DNA of 40,522 bases from Flavobacteriaceae bacterium UBA3179 (GCA_002364245.1 DEXR01000049.1:7012-47533), one strand, 5' to 3'. Numbered from the stretch's first letter, positions 7,724 through 17,192 are shown. The notes: generated by a model from the letters alone, not told the origin. Translations and numbers: made by a program.

Positions 7724-9484
7724 TTACTTCTTCACCCATTTAGCGGTGAACGTTTTGTTTCTGTTAGAAATGTTCACTAAATATAACCCGCTACTTAAGT
7801 CTTTAAAATTATACTGAATAGCTTCGTTTTTTGAAATGCTTCTTTCTTCAGAAAAAACCTGCTTTCCATCAATAGTATACAGTGAGATGGTAGCATTTTC
7901 AAGCGCTATCGATACGTTTAAATTTAAAACACCATTTGAAGGGTTAGGGGTAAGGTTGATAGAGGTATTAGAAAACTCCTCAACTCCTGCAATAATTTCA
8001 GGAACTACCAATCCATCTCTAGAGTTGCTACCTTTGTACCCATTGCGTCTAATTTTGTTTTCATCATAAGGTACATTCAAGTTATAACTAGTTACATACG
8101 ATGAATCAATGCCTTGGCCAAAAGTCTGTGTATACGAATTTGCGGTAAGATCCATCATGCCGTCATTGTCAACATCACCAATAACCGCTCCATTTAAAAA
8201 GGTAAAACCACGTGGGCGCAACGGAAAACCGTCAATCTCACCACTGCCATCTATAGAATAGGCGTGAATATATCCATCGCCTTCTGCATCGGTAAGGGTA
8301 CTTGGGAAAATAACTTCCAAAACACCGTCATCATTAATATCTGCAATGGTTAAAACCCCTTCGGTGCCTCCGTATTTTGAAATGGGGAAATTATTGAGGT
8401 TGTCACCATCTGGTGTAAGACCATAAACGACATCAAGAGGAGTGCCGTCACCACTAGTATTTCTGTCGGACATAAAAATTTCAAATGTTTCATCTCCATC
8501 CAAATCAAGTACTGTTGCTGGGGAATATGTCCATCCTGCTAGAGCGATAGGCCATCCTGGGTAATAAGTTGCGTCATGGTTTAAAACATAAAAACCTGGC
8601 GCATCTCCGTGGTTGCTTCCTATAATTTCTAAGTCATCATCACCGTCTAAATCTGCTAGAATAGGGGACTGGTAAGAATATTTAACAGTTGGGTCCAGCA
8701 ATGGAAAATTAGGGAAAATCTGTCCTTGGTTGTCATAAATACGCATCCCAGTTGAAGACGTAGCGATAACGACATCGTTATTACCGTCGTTATCCACATC
8801 GCCAATGGAAGGAGTAAAAGCCGGAGTGGCATCTACTTGTACTGGCCAATTGTTATTTATAGGTGTGCCGTCCATATTTATGGCATGAACATAGCCTTCA
8901 GCACTTCCGGCACGTTCACCGGTTATAATATCTAACGTTCCATTCCCGTCCAAATCTGCTACAGCTGGAGCGTTTATCATCCAATTGTCATTAAAATTCA
9001 ACGGCCAACCTGGGAGGTCATCCCCATTGTTATCTTTTAAATAAACGCGTCCTACTGTTGTAGGATAACCCGTGTTAACTATAACTTCCAAATTACCATC
9101 ACCATCAAGATCAGCTACAGTAGGTGGTAATAAAATAGGGCCTAAAACTGTTTTTTCCCAGAGTATGGTTCCATCACCTTCTAAGGCATAAAGCGTGGTG
9201 TCAATTCCGTAAAGGATTTCGTCAACTCCATCATTGTCAATATCTGCTAACGTTGTCCCTCGCGAATTTTTTATGGTAGGGTTGGCTTCTCTACCAAACT
9301 TAAATAAGACATCGGCTTGTTGTTTATTTTGAGTCGCACTTTCATTTATTGGAAGTTGTACGTTTTCAACTTCAATGGTTCCATTTTCAGTTAACTTAGC
9401 TTTTTTTCCTATTTCAGTTTGTGCTGTAATAGCGGTTACGCCAATAAAAATGGCTAAACAACTGAGGAGTACATGTTTTTTCAT
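7724..9484 (-). CDS. Secreted FG-GAP/VCBS-like repeat protein with T9SS sorting domain
   Basis: 586 residues. It begins with a signal peptide (MKKHVLLSCLAIFIGVTAITAQ). About eight calcium-binding-type repeats follow, each with a DxDxDG-like core: ADIDNDGVDEI, ADLDGDGNLEV, ADLDGNGTLDI, GDVDNDGNNDV, ADLDGDDDLEI, LDLDGDETFEI, ADINDDGVLEV, GDVDNDGMMDL. This suggests a beta-propeller of integrin-alpha type. The last ~80 residues are a type A T9SS sorting domain (LTPNPSNGVLNLNV, LYTIDGKQV, LSSGLYLVNI), so it should cross the outer membrane and be surface-attached or released. No enzyme domain is seen. A role in adhesion or polymer binding is inference. Confidence 0.88.
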   Translation of the reverse strand: MKKHVLLSCLAIFIGVTAITAQTEIGKKAKLTENGTIEVENVQLPINESATQNKQQADVLFKFGREANPTIKNSRGTTLADIDNDGVDEILYGIDTTLYALEGDGTILWEKTVLGPILLPPTVADLDGDGNLEVIVNTGYPTTVGRVYLKDNNGDDLPGWPLNFNDNWMINAPAVADLDGNGTLDIITGERAGSAEGYVHAINMDGTPINNNWPVQVDATPAFTPSIGDVDNDGNNDVVIATSSTGMRIYDNQGQIFPNFPLLDPTVKYSYQSPILADLDGDDDLEIIGSNHGDAPGFYVLNHDATYYPGWPIALAGWTYSPATVLDLDGDETFEIFMSDRNTSGDGTPLDVVYGLTPDGDNLNNFPISKYGGTEGVLTIADINDDGVLEVIFPSTLTDAEGDGYIHAYSIDGSGEIDGFPLRPRGFTFLNGAVIGDVDNDGMMDLTANSYTQTFGQGIDSSYVTSYNLNVPYDENKIRRNGYKGSNSRDGLVVPEIIAGVEEFSNTSINLTPNPSNGVLNLNVSIALENATISLYTIDGKQVFSEERSISKNEAIQYNFKDLSSGLYLVNISNRNKTFTAKWVKK

Positions 9485-9508
9485 AATTTTATGTTTAAAG
9501 TTATTTTC

Positions 9509-9536
9509 TAAAAGTATTTATAAGAATCTTTTTCAA
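9509..9536 (-). promoter_or_regulatory. Possible promoter of the FG-GAP protein gene
   Basis: Minus strand: TTG (9536-9534), 17-bp spacer, TACTTTTA (9516-9509), one mismatch from TAnnTTTG. It lies 25 bp upstream of the ATG. Confidence 0.3.
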
Positions 9537-9653
9537 AAGTTAATAAACTCTTAATTGTACATTAATATGTTAAAGGTATTTCTTAATAAAGAATAATAAT
9601 GGTTTTATAAAAAATATAAAAGTGTTGTAATATGATTAGAGATATATTTAATT

Positions 9654-9661
9654 TATTTTTG
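9654..9661 (+). promoter_or_regulatory. -7 promoter element of yaaA
   Basis: TATTTTTG, perfect -7 match, 17 bp before the ATG at 9679. The nearest upstream TTG (9625-9627) is 26 bp away, longer than usual. Confidence 0.4.
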
Positions 9662-9678
9662 GGTAAAATTGAATAACT

Positions 9679-10440
9679 ATGAAAATTGTAGTATCGCCAG
9701 CTAAAACATTAGATTACGAAACTAACTTACCTACAAAAAGAGCTACACAGCCTGATTTTCTTGAAGAGGCTGAAACTCTAAATAAAAAACTATCCCGAAA
9801 AACAAAAAAGGAAATAGGTAAACTAATGAGCATTAGTGATAAGTTGGCCGATTTAAACTACCAGCGATACAAAGATTTTTCCACCCCGTTTAATAAAAAA
9901 AATGCCCGTCCCGCAGTATATGCCTTTGCGGGCGATGTTTATAATGGTCTTGATGCCTATACAATTCCAGAAAATAAACTAGACAAGCTACAAGATACGT
10001 TACGAATTCTTTCAGGAATGTATGGCATATTAAAGCCATTAGATTTAATGCAACCGTACCGTTTGGAAATGGGCACCAGTTTGAAAATTCAGCAACATAA
10101 AAATTTATACGAATTCTGGGGAAACTTACTCACAGACTCTTTAAACAAGGAGATGAAAGACGATGAGCTTTTTGTAAATCTTGCCAGTAATGAATATTTT
10201 AAAGCAATAAATAAAAAGGAATTGAAAGTTCCAGTGATTTCTCCAATCTTTAAAGATTTTAAAAACGGAAAACTGAAGGTGATTGCTTTCTTCGCAAAAA
10301 AAGCTAGAGGAAGTATGGTGCGGTATATTATTGACAAGGATGTAAAAACTTTAAAAGGCATAAAAGGGTTTGATTATGGTGGGTATGCTTACAGTGAAAA
10401 ATATACTGAAAACGAAAACGAACCGGTCTTTATTCGGTAA
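9679..10440 (+). CDS. yaaA: Peroxide stress protein YaaA (DUF328)
   Basis: 253 residues, the usual length. Family blocks are clear: N-terminal [30 protein letters not shown] (about residues 75-90), [31 protein letters not shown], and the C-terminal [19 protein letters not shown]. In E. coli YaaA limits iron-driven DNA and protein damage during hydrogen peroxide stress, and the fold is reported to bind DNA. Here its stop overlaps the start of the next gene by one base (TAATG). That gene encodes a DNA-glycosylase-fold protein, which fits a shared role in DNA damage. No OxyR-like operator was recognised. Confidence 0.95.
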   Translation: MKIVVSPAKTLDYETNLPTKRATQPDFLEEAETLNKKLSRKTKKEIGKLMSISDKLADLNYQRYKDFSTPFNKKNARPAVYAFAGDVYNGLDAYTIPENKLDKLQDTLRILSGMYGILKPLDLMQPYRLEMGTSLKIQQHKNLYEFWGNLLTDSLNKEMKDDELFVNLASNEYFKAINKKELKVPVISPIFKDFKNGKLKVIAFFAKKARGSMVRYIIDKDVKTLKGIKGFDYGGYAYSEKYTENENEPVFIR

Positions 10441-11105
10441 TGTTCAAACACACCCACCCATATCCACCTTTTATACCTAAAAACGCCACAAAATTGATAG
10501 TGGGAACGTTGCCACCTCCACGATTTACAACCGGAGAACTTAAACCAGGTGATGTAAATTTTTGTTATGGCAGTAGAGATGGTCAGCTTTGGCCTATCTT
10601 GAATGAAATATTTAATCTCAACCTTTCTTTTGAAACTACCGAAAAAGCCATTAAGCAACGTAAAGATTTTTTGAAAAAAGAGGGAATAGGTATTTGCGAT
10701 ATGGTTTCAGTAGCGTATCGTGAAAAAATAGATGCTTCAGATATAGGAATGCAAGAGGCTCAATTGCGTGATTTGATTCAAATTCTTCAAAAACATAACA
10801 CAGTCCAGACCTTATTGTTTACAGGAGGAAACAGTAAAAACGGACCGGAATATTTTTTCAGAAAACTATTGAAAGAATATAATGTTAAGCTGAAGGTTGT
10901 TAAAAACATGGTACCCCGAATACATGAATTCTTTCTTCCCGAAACGACAAGAACAATAAAAACGGTTTCGCTAACAGCCCCTTCTGGAGCCGCTAACCGT
11001 GCGGTTGGCAGTCTTCAAGAATACAAAACAATGAAAGCTAATAATCCTACCATAACTACGATTGACTTCAGGGTTTGTCAATATAGGCCACATTTTGAAA
11101 TGTAA
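10440..11105 (+). CDS. Uracil-DNA-glycosylase-superfamily protein
   Basis: 221 residues. Two motif regions of the superfamily can be placed. The N-terminal one is LIVGTLPPPRF, followed by FCYGSRDGQLWPIL, and resembles the G-x-x-P ... Y-x(n)-N-x-F-W pattern of MUG/hypoxanthine-glycosylase-like enzymes. The C-terminal one, SLTAPSGAANRAVGS (about residues 179-193), resembles the NPSGLSR-type loop of MUG. A central GIGICDMVSV strand is consistent with the fold. By family it would excise damaged or deaminated bases. Where relatives have Asn before xFW, this protein has Gln (GQLW), so substrate and activity are uncertain. Translationally coupled to yaaA (one-base overlap). Confidence 0.7.
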   Translation: MFKHTHPYPPFIPKNATKLIVGTLPPPRFTTGELKPGDVNFCYGSRDGQLWPILNEIFNLNLSFETTEKAIKQRKDFLKKEGIGICDMVSVAYREKIDASDIGMQEAQLRDLIQILQKHNTVQTLLFTGGNSKNGPEYFFRKLLKEYNVKLKVVKNMVPRIHEFFLPETTRTIKTVSLTAPSGAANRAVGSLQEYKTMKANNPTITTIDFRVCQYRPHFEM

Positions 11106-11307
11106 CTACACTTTTTTTCATAATATTTAAATCTCTATTTTTCATAACAATTAGGTTTATTTAATTAACAATCAGGTTCTTATCATCAGGTTGTTAACTT
11201 ATTATATTTTAATGACGTCATTATTCCTTTTAAATATCTTTTCTGTTAACATAAATTTTAGGTATATTAACACCGTATTAACTGTTAAATTAAATTTTAT
11301 ACAACTT

Positions 11308-14300
11308 ATGAAAAAAATTACTTTATTAATGGCGTTTATGGTCACGTGCTTTACGTGGCAGACCAACGCCCAAACGTACAACGGGGATGGGAATCCTCAG
11401 CCAATTGACCCTCCTGTTAATGTTAGCTCAGCAGCTAATGTTTCATTGACAGGTAACATAGGGGTAAATCCTGGAGATTACACTCTTGATAATGTTATGT
11501 TAGACGTAACACATACTTATGACGGAGATGTAGAATTAAGATTAGTTTCCCCTGATGGAACCAGTTTAGATTTGTCAATTGCAAATGGAGGTTCTGGTGA
11601 TAATTACACTAATACTGTATTTGAAGATGGTGGTGCAGATATTACTGCTGCTTCAGCACCTTTTACAGGTGTGTATGAACCAGAAGGAGGAACATTTGCA
11701 GCTACTTTTGATGGAGAGCCTATTAATGGAGACTGGACGTTAGAAGTTTTTGATAACTTTGGAGGATTGGACAGCGGAACTTTGAATTCCTATTCAATCA
11801 CTTTTTCTCAAATAACTATTGGTGATCCACCAGTTATTGCATGTCCATCAGATGTTATGGCCGATACAGACCCAGGAGAATGTGGTGCTATCGTTAATTT
11901 TGCAAATGCAATTGCTACTGATACCGAAGACGGAATAATTAGTACAACTCAAACTTTAGGACCACTTACAGGAGAACAATTTCCGACTGGTGATACTATA
12001 GTAGAATTTACTGCAGAAGATTCTGACGGTAATGTAGTTACTTGTCAGTTTACTGTTACAGTAACCGATATGGAAGCGCCAGAGGCTTTATGTCAAAACC
12101 TGACATTAGATTTAATGGGCGGATCATCGGTTTCTATTACACCGGCTGATATTGACAATGGTTCTTCAGATAACTGTGGAATTGTAGATTATTCTTTAGA
12201 TATGGACACGTTTACGTGTGCCAATACAGGTGATAATACTGTTACTTTAACTGTAACTGACGAAGAAGGAAATTCTACCACGTGTACAGCTACGGTTACT
12301 ATTGAAGATACTACAGCCCCTGAGATTACCTGTATAGGTGAACCAGGGATTTTTAATATCCTAGAAGAATTTGAAGCGGCTACTATCCCAGCAGGATGGA
12401 CAACAGTTATTGAATCTGGAGTTGACGATTGGGCTTTCGGATCAGGAGATATGCCTGGATCAACAGACGATTTCCCAACCAACGCAGCTATTTTTGATGA
12501 TGATGCAGCAGGAAGTGGACAAGTTAACTTAGTAAGGTTACTTTCCCCTGTATATGATATTTCAGCAGCTGCTTCAGCCGATCTAAATTTTGATTATTCT
12601 CTACAGGACTTTATAGGTGATGGTGAAATATCTGTTGAAGTTTGGGACGGTTCTGCATGGCAGGAAATCCTTTTTGCAACAGAAGACACACCTCCAACAA
12701 GCTTAGGCGTGACAGATATGATGCCTTTTGCAAACCCAGATTTCCAAGTACGTTTTACGTATGATGACAATGGTGGTTTCGGTTGGGGAGCTGGTGTAGA
12801 TAACTTTGCATTAAATTATGAGCTTTCTACCTCTCCACCTTTAGAAGTGGTTTTAGATGCTAGCGGAAACGCAACCATCCCTGCAGATGACCTTATCCAG
12901 ACAGTAAACGAATCTTGTGGTTATGTTGTAACCGTAGGCGGACCAGCTACCGGTGGTGGCTCAACCACTGAAACACTGGAGACTACCTTTGCAGGTGGTA
13001 ACGGTCTTGACGGAAATATGTTCGATATCGTAGCAATTAATGAAGTTACTATCAATTCTTTTGACGTTAACTTGGATACAGGTATTACCGATGACATTGA
13101 GGTATATTACAAATCTGGAACGTGGGAAGGTTTTGAAGAAGACCCATCAGCATGGACTTTGATTGGCACTGCCAATGTAACTTCTGCTGGGGACGGCCTC
13201 CCAACTCCATTGAACCTAAGTTTAGGACAAACAATTGCTGCCGGTGAAACAGGTGCATTTTATGTAACGACTACTGCAGGTGGTATGAACTATACAAACG
13301 GGACAGCAAACGGTACCGTATTTGCTTCTGACGATAATATTGAGTTTTTGGAAGGTTCAGGTAAGTCATACCCTTTTGGTTCTTCTACGTTCGACGCCCG
13401 TATTTTCAACGGGAACATTATTTATGATGTAGGCCCACAAATAGACAACGACGTAAATTTTGACTGCTCTATGTTGGGAGAAAGCGAAATAGAAGTATTC
13501 GTTACTGATGACAGTGGAAACTTCTCTTCTTGTACAGCGACGGTTAACGTGGTAGATGTTACTGCACCAATTATTACATGTGCTGGTAATCCAGGACCGG
13601 TATCAATCCTTGAAGAATTTGAAGATGCTTCTGTTCCTTCTGGATGGAGTACTGTTGTTGAAGTAGGTGCTGCAGACTGGACCTTTGGTTCGGGAGATAT
13701 GCCAATTGGTGATGATTTCCCAAGTAACGCAGCGATATTTGATGACGATGAAGCTGGAAATGGAGAAACCAACCTAGTTAGGTTATTGTCTCCTATCTAC
13801 AATACTAGTGGAGCTAATACCGCTTCTCTTTCTTTCGACTATGCATTTCAGGAAGTAGCTAGTGGAGAGACGCTTTCAGTAGAGGTATGGGATGGATCAG
13901 CTTGGCAAGAAATCTTACTTGTAGATGTAGATACCGACCTAACAAATACTGGAGCAATCGATATGCTGCCTTATTTAAACAATGATTTCCAAGTTCGTTT
14001 TACATATGATGATGCAGGATCTTGGGGCTGGGGTGCTGGAATTGATAACTTTCAGTTAGATTATGAAGTTACAGATATTACAGCTATTGATATTCCACTT
14101 GGACCAGATGGTACTGCAACTATCGACCCTAACAGCTTAATACAAGGTGTGGATGAAGCTTGTGGTATTACAACAGTAGCGTCTGACATAACTGAAGTAA
14201 GCTGTGCCGATATTGGTACGCCAATGACCATCACGATTTTTGCAAGTGATGCAAGTGGTAATGTTGCTTCTTGTACTGCTGAAATTAATGTAGTTGATAC

Positions 14301-14826
14301 GTTAGCACCAGAAGTTACGTGTCCTGCAGATCAAACTGTAGACCCAGGAACTGGTAATTTATTCTATGAAGTACCAGATTATTTTGCAAATGGAGAAGCT
14401 TCTGCTTTAGATAACTGTACCGACCCTGTAACCATTACATCTCAAGATCCAGCTCCAGGAGAGTTGATTGGTGATGGTGTTTACACTGTTACATTAACTG
14501 CAGAAGATGAGTATGGAAATGTTGGTACTTGTACTTTTGAATTGACTGTTGAAAGTATATTGGGTGTAGATGAGAACTCTTTGAGTAACTCAATATCTAT
14601 GTATCCTAACCCAGCAGACAGCCAGGTTACTATTTCAAATAAATCTGATGTTGCATTACAAGATGCAGTGATATATGATATCAACGGAAAATTGATTAAC
14701 CAATATGACTTAAGCAATATGCAAGGACAGAAAGTTATCGATGTTTCGGCATTGGCAACTGGAGTTTATGTAGTGCAAATTACAAGTGAAACATCAAGCG
14801 TTTCAAAACGATTGATTATCAAGTAA
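11308..14826 (+). CDS. Large secreted multidomain protein with T9SS sorting domain
   Basis: 1172 residues from ATG 11308. This start was chosen because it begins the signal peptide MKKITLLMAFMVTCFTWQTNAQ; an in-frame TTG at 11191 would add 39 residues in front. In order: proprotein-convertase P domain (about 31-171); HYR/cohesin-like Ig modules (about 173-345, CPSDVMADTDPGECGAIVNF and relatives); choice-of-anchor-J-like jelly roll (about 348-505); an unassigned beta-rich segment (about 550-710); a second copy of the jelly roll (about 764-920); more HYR modules; and a type A sorting domain (last ~85 residues, SMYPNPADSQVTISN to KRLIIK). No catalytic domain was seen. Probably a surface adhesin or binding protein exported by T9SS. 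Monocistronic, ending at a strong terminator. Confidence 0.9.
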   Translation: MKKITLLMAFMVTCFTWQTNAQTYNGDGNPQPIDPPVNVSSAANVSLTGNIGVNPGDYTLDNVMLDVTHTYDGDVELRLVSPDGTSLDLSIANGGSGDNYTNTVFEDGGADITAASAPFTGVYEPEGGTFAATFDGEPINGDWTLEVFDNFGGLDSGTLNSYSITFSQITIGDPPVIACPSDVMADTDPGECGAIVNFANAIATDTEDGIISTTQTLGPLTGEQFPTGDTIVEFTAEDSDGNVVTCQFTVTVTDMEAPEALCQNLTLDLMGGSSVSITPADIDNGSSDNCGIVDYSLDMDTFTCANTGDNTVTLTVTDEEGNSTTCTATVTIEDTTAPEITCIGEPGIFNILEEFEAATIPAGWTTVIESGVDDWAFGSGDMPGSTDDFPTNAAIFDDDAAGSGQVNLVRLLSPVYDISAAASADLNFDYSLQDFIGDGEISVEVWDGSAWQEILFATEDTPPTSLGVTDMMPFANPDFQVRFTYDDNGGFGWGAGVDNFALNYELSTSPPLEVVLDASGNATIPADDLIQTVNESCGYVVTVGGPATGGGSTTETLETTFAGGNGLDGNMFDIVAINEVTINSFDVNLDTGITDDIEVYYKSGTWEGFEEDPSAWTLIGTANVTSAGDGLPTPLNLSLGQTIAAGETGAFYVTTTAGGMNYTNGTANGTVFASDDNIEFLEGSGKSYPFGSSTFDARIFNGNIIYDVGPQIDNDVNFDCSMLGESEIEVFVTDDSGNFSSCTATVNVVDVTAPIITCAGNPGPVSILEEFEDASVPSGWSTVVEVGAADWTFGSGDMPIGDDFPSNAAIFDDDEAGNGETNLVRLLSPIYNTSGANTASLSFDYAFQEVASGETLSVEVWDGSAWQEILLVDVDTDLTNTGAIDMLPYLNNDFQVRFTYDDAGSWGWGAGIDNFQLDYEVTDITAIDIPLGPDGTATIDPNSLIQGVDEACGITTVASDITEVSCADIGTPMTITIFASDASGNVASCTAEINVVDTLAPEVTCPADQTVDPGTGNLFYEVPDYFANGEASALDNCTDPVTITSQDPAPGELIGDGVYTVTLTAEDEYGNVGTCTFELTVESILGVDENSLSNSISMYPNPADSQVTISNKSDVALQDAVIYDINGKLINQYDLSNMQGQKVIDVSALATGVYVVQITSETSSVSKRLIIK
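12349..12822 (+). repeat. Internal duplication, copy 1 (jelly-roll module)
   Basis: Encodes LEEFEAATIPAGW ... FGSGDMP ... AAIFDDDAAG ... NLVRLLSPVYD ... SVEVWDGSAWQEIL ... DFQVRFTYDD ... GWGAGVDNF. Near-identical blocks recur at 13597-14067 in the same gene. Confidence 0.85.
13597..14067 (+). repeat. Internal duplication, copy 2 (jelly-roll module)
   Basis: Encodes LEEFEDASVPSGW ... FGSGDMP ... AAIFDDDEAG ... NLVRLLSPIYN ... SVEVWDGSAWQEIL ... DFQVRFTYDD ... GWGAGIDNF, matching copy 1 over about 155 residues. This suggests an intragenic duplication followed by divergence. Confidence 0.85.
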
Positions 14827-14851
14827 TCATATTGTAATAACCAACCAAAGC

Positions 14852-14883
14852 AAAACCCCTTCACAAATTTGTGAAGGGGTTTT
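14852..14883. terminator. Bidirectional intrinsic terminator (perfect palindrome)
   Basis: AAAACCCCTTCACAAA (14852-14867) is followed directly by its exact reverse complement to 14883. It terminates the large secreted-protein gene on plus and, from the other side, the THX micro-operon on minus. Confidence 0.88.
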
Positions 14884-14912
14884 CATTTATATTAAAAGAA
14901 TGTGGTGTGTTG

Positions 14913-15038
14913 CTATTTATTTTTATTTCCTTTTACGGTTTTGGGCTTTATTTTAAACTTCCCACGTTTTGGACGAAGTTTACCAAAACTTCCAATAGCA
15001 ATTTTACCTCTTTTAGTCTTCTTATCTCCTTTACCCAT
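14913..15038 (-). CDS. 30S ribosomal protein THX
   Basis: 41 residues, extremely basic: starts MGKGDKKTKRGKIAIGSFGKL, then RPKRGKFKIKPKTVKGNKNK, stop TAG. The opening matches the conserved THX (bTHX) signature of Bacteroidota, MGKGDKKTxRGKI. In Thermus the protein sits at the top of the 30S head and stabilises 16S rRNA. Too short for most gene finders. Its ATG overlaps the stop codon of the 42-residue gene upstream by one base (TAATG), so translation is probably coupled. The palindromic terminator at 14852-14883 closes the unit. Confidence 0.85.
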   Translation of the reverse strand: MGKGDKKTKRGKIAIGSFGKLRPKRGKFKIKPKTVKGNKNK

Positions 15039-15166
15039 TATTTTTTGTTTTGTTGATCTTTAATGGTCTTCTCATCAATATCTACCTTATTTGTTTCTTG
15101 ATTTGTATCTCCAGTAGGATTGGTAGGGTTCTTTTGTTCTTCTTTACGTTCAAACTTCTTAGCCAT
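15038..15166 (-). CDS. Small charged protein of unknown function, coupled to THX
   Basis: 42 residues: MAKKFERKEEQKNPTNPTGD, then TNQETNKVDIDEKTIKDQQN and KK. Highly charged, no Cys, Trp, signal or membrane segment; probably disordered with a short C-terminal helix. I do not recognise the family. Support for being real: ATG start, clean frame, codon use like neighbouring genes, and a one-base stop/start overlap (TAATG) with THX in the only sizeable frame of the interval. It is the first gene of the two-gene unit. A link to ribosome assembly is only a guess from this context. Confidence 0.6.
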   Translation of the reverse strand: MAKKFERKEEQKNPTNPTGDTNQETNKVDIDEKTIKDQQNKK

Positions 15167-15249
15167 AATATTATATTTTTAAATTCAATAGAAAACTAAA
15201 AATAATCAATCACAATTTCTATTAATAACCTACTAAAGTATGGTTAAAA

Positions 15250-16011
15250 TTAACGTAACTGCTTAATAAAGGACGGAATACCTGTCAAGCCATCCTTGGT
15301 CAATGCTTTAATAAAAGCACTGCCTATAATAGCTCCCTTGGCTTTTAATGTAGCTTGTGAAAAGGTTTCAGCGTTGTTTATGCCAAAACCGACTATCAGT
15401 GGATTATGTAGTTGTAATCCATCGATTCTATTAAAATATGAAATTTGCTCTTCAGCAAATCCAGAAGTTTTACCCGTAGTACTGGCGCTACTTACCATAT
15501 AAATAAACCCATTTGAAGCTTCATCAATTTCTCTAATTCGTTCTTCTGAAGTTTGCGGGGTAATCAAAAATATATTGGCGAGATTATGTTTTTCAAAAAG
15601 TTCTCGATAGTGTAGATTGTATTCAGCTAAGGGTAAGTCGGGTAAAATAAGTCCGTCAATACCAATTTCAGCACATTTCTTACAAAATGCCTTTACGCCG
15701 TATTGTAAAATTGGATTAAAATACCCCATAATAATTAATGGAATAGAAATATGGTCACGGATACCTTCCAATTGTTTAAATAAGAGCTCAGTGGTCATTC
15801 CGTTTTTCAATGCTTCCGTAGAACTTGCCTGTATGGTTGGTCCATCAGCTAAAGGATCGCTAAACGGTAAACCTATTTCAACCATATCAACGCCGTTTTC
15901 CTCCAATGATTTCAAAACCGGAATGGTATCATCCAAATTTGGGTACCCAGCTGTAAAATAAATGGATAGTAGTTTTTTATCTTGCTGTAATGCTTCTTGT
16001 ATTCGTTTCAT
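15250..16011 (-). CDS. trpA: Tryptophan synthase alpha subunit
   Basis: Cleaves indole-3-glycerol phosphate to indole and glyceraldehyde-3-phosphate; indole passes to TrpB in the complex. 253 residues with the TIM-barrel signature: LSIYFTAGYPNLDDT near the start, VEIGLPFSDPLADGPTIQAS with the catalytic Glu (about residue 46), DGLILPDLP carrying the second catalytic acid, and the GFGINNAE phosphate-binding region. Its ATG overlaps the trpB stop by one base (TAATG). Last gene of the trp operon. Confidence 0.97.
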   Translation of the reverse strand: MKRIQEALQQDKKLLSIYFTAGYPNLDDTIPVLKSLEENGVDMVEIGLPFSDPLADGPTIQASSTEALKNGMTTELLFKQLEGIRDHISIPLIIMGYFNPILQYGVKAFCKKCAEIGIDGLILPDLPLAEYNLHYRELFEKHNLANIFLITPQTSEERIREIDEASNGFIYMVSSASTTGKTSGFAEEQISYFNRIDGLQLHNPLIVGFGINNAETFSQATLKAKGAIIGSAFIKALTKDGLTGIPSFIKQLR

Positions 16012-17192
16012 TATAAGTTGAAATAATCGATGTATGTATTTAAATCTTTGTCACCGCGACCGCTTAGGTTAATAACGATAACATCGTCTTTTTTAAATTG
16101 TCTATTTTTAAAAATAGCAAGCGCATGACTGGTTTCAATAGCTGGGATAATTCCTTCCAGTTTACTTAGTTCCAATCCAGCTTCCATAGCTTCGGTATCG
16201 GTAATCGAAATAAATTCTCCGCGACCGCTAGTGTATAAATGAGCGTGCATTGGGCCTACACCTGGATAATCTAATCCTGCCGAAATGGAATAAGGCTCAG
16301 TTATCTGTCCATCGGTTGTTTGCATTAATAGAGTTTTACTTCCGTGGATAATCCCCGGTTTTCCTAAAACCGAAGTAGCAGCACTTTCTCCGCTTTTTAT
16401 ACCTTTTCCAGCAGCTTCCACAGCAATAATACCCACATCTGGATTGTCGAGATAATGATAATAAGCTCCGGCGGCATTACTTCCTCCGCCTACACATGCG
16501 ACAACATAGTCTGGATTCTCTTTTCCTTCTTTTTCTAATAGTTGGGTTTTTATTTCCTCTGAAATCACACTTTGGAAGCGTGCTACCATATCAGGGTACG
16601 GATGCGGACCTACCACGCTACCAATAATATAATGCGTGTCGGTTGGGTTGTTAATCCAATCTCGAATCGCTTCGTTTGTAGCATCTTTTAGTGTTTTACT
16701 TCCGCTTGTTGCAGGAATTACAGTCGCTCCAAGCATTTTCATACGTGCTACATTTGGGGCTTGCCGCTCAATATCGACGGATCCCATATAAACAACACAC
16801 TCAATGCCCATTAATGCGCATACTGTAGCAGTAGCAACGCCGTGTTGCCCAGCTCCTGTTTCAGCAATTATCCGATTTTTTCCTAAATGCTTGGCCATTA
16901 AGATCTGCCCAATGGTGTTGTTTACTTTATGCGCTCCGGTATGGCAAAGGTCCTCTCGTTTTAAGTAAATATTTGTGTTGTACTTTTCAGAAAACCGTTT
17001 GGCATAATATAATGGGGTAGGGCGACCAACATATTCTTTAAGAAGTTGCTTAAATTCTTTTTGAAAACTATCTTCCTGCATCACGGCAAGATATTGTTGA
17101 CGCAATTCTTCTACATTGGGATAGAGCATTTCGGGTATATATGCCCCACCAAACTCGCCATAATAGCCATTTTCATTTACATGATAACTCAT
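16011..17192 (-). CDS. trpB: Tryptophan synthase beta subunit
   Basis: PLP enzyme that condenses indole with serine to form tryptophan. 393 residues. HKVNNTIGQ contains the PLP lysine (about residue 88), [14 protein letters not shown] follows, and GGGSNAAG binds the cofactor phosphate. [12 protein letters not shown] at the N-terminus marks the TrpB1 form that partners TrpA. The ATG overlaps the trpF stop by 4 bp (ATGA), and trpA follows with a one-base overlap. Confidence 0.98.
   Translation of the reverse strand: MSYHVNENGYYGEFGGAYIPEMLYPNVEELRQQYLAVMQEDSFQKEFKQLLKEYVGRPTPLYYAKRFSEKYNTNIYLKREDLCHTGAHKVNNTIGQILMAKHLGKNRIIAETGAGQHGVATATVCALMGIECVVYMGSVDIERQAPNVARMKMLGATVIPATSGSKTLKDATNEAIRDWINNPTDTHYIIGSVVGPHPYPDMVARFQSVISEEIKTQLLEKEGKENPDYVVACVGGGSNAAGAYYHYLDNPDVGIIAVEAAGKGIKSGESAATSVLGKPGIIHGSKTLLMQTTDGQITEPYSISAGLDYPGVGPMHAHLYTSGRGEFISITDTEAMEAGLELSKLEGIIPAIETSHALAIFKNRQFKKDDVIVINLSGRGDKDLNTYIDYFNL

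Noticed and set aside
11171..11192. Direct repeat ATCAGGTT, 14 bp apart, upstream of the large secreted-protein gene
   Set aside because: Short, AT-rich context and no -7 element nearby; too weak to call an operator.
12189..12482. Minus-strand frame inside the large secreted protein (and a similar one at 13422-13772)
   Set aside because: Both lie opposite the duplicated modules and owe their openness to the same codon pattern; Ser/Val-rich shadow.
14871..15056. 61-residue plus-strand frame after the large secreted-protein terminator
   Set aside because: Starts inside the terminator palindrome and is antisense to the THX gene.
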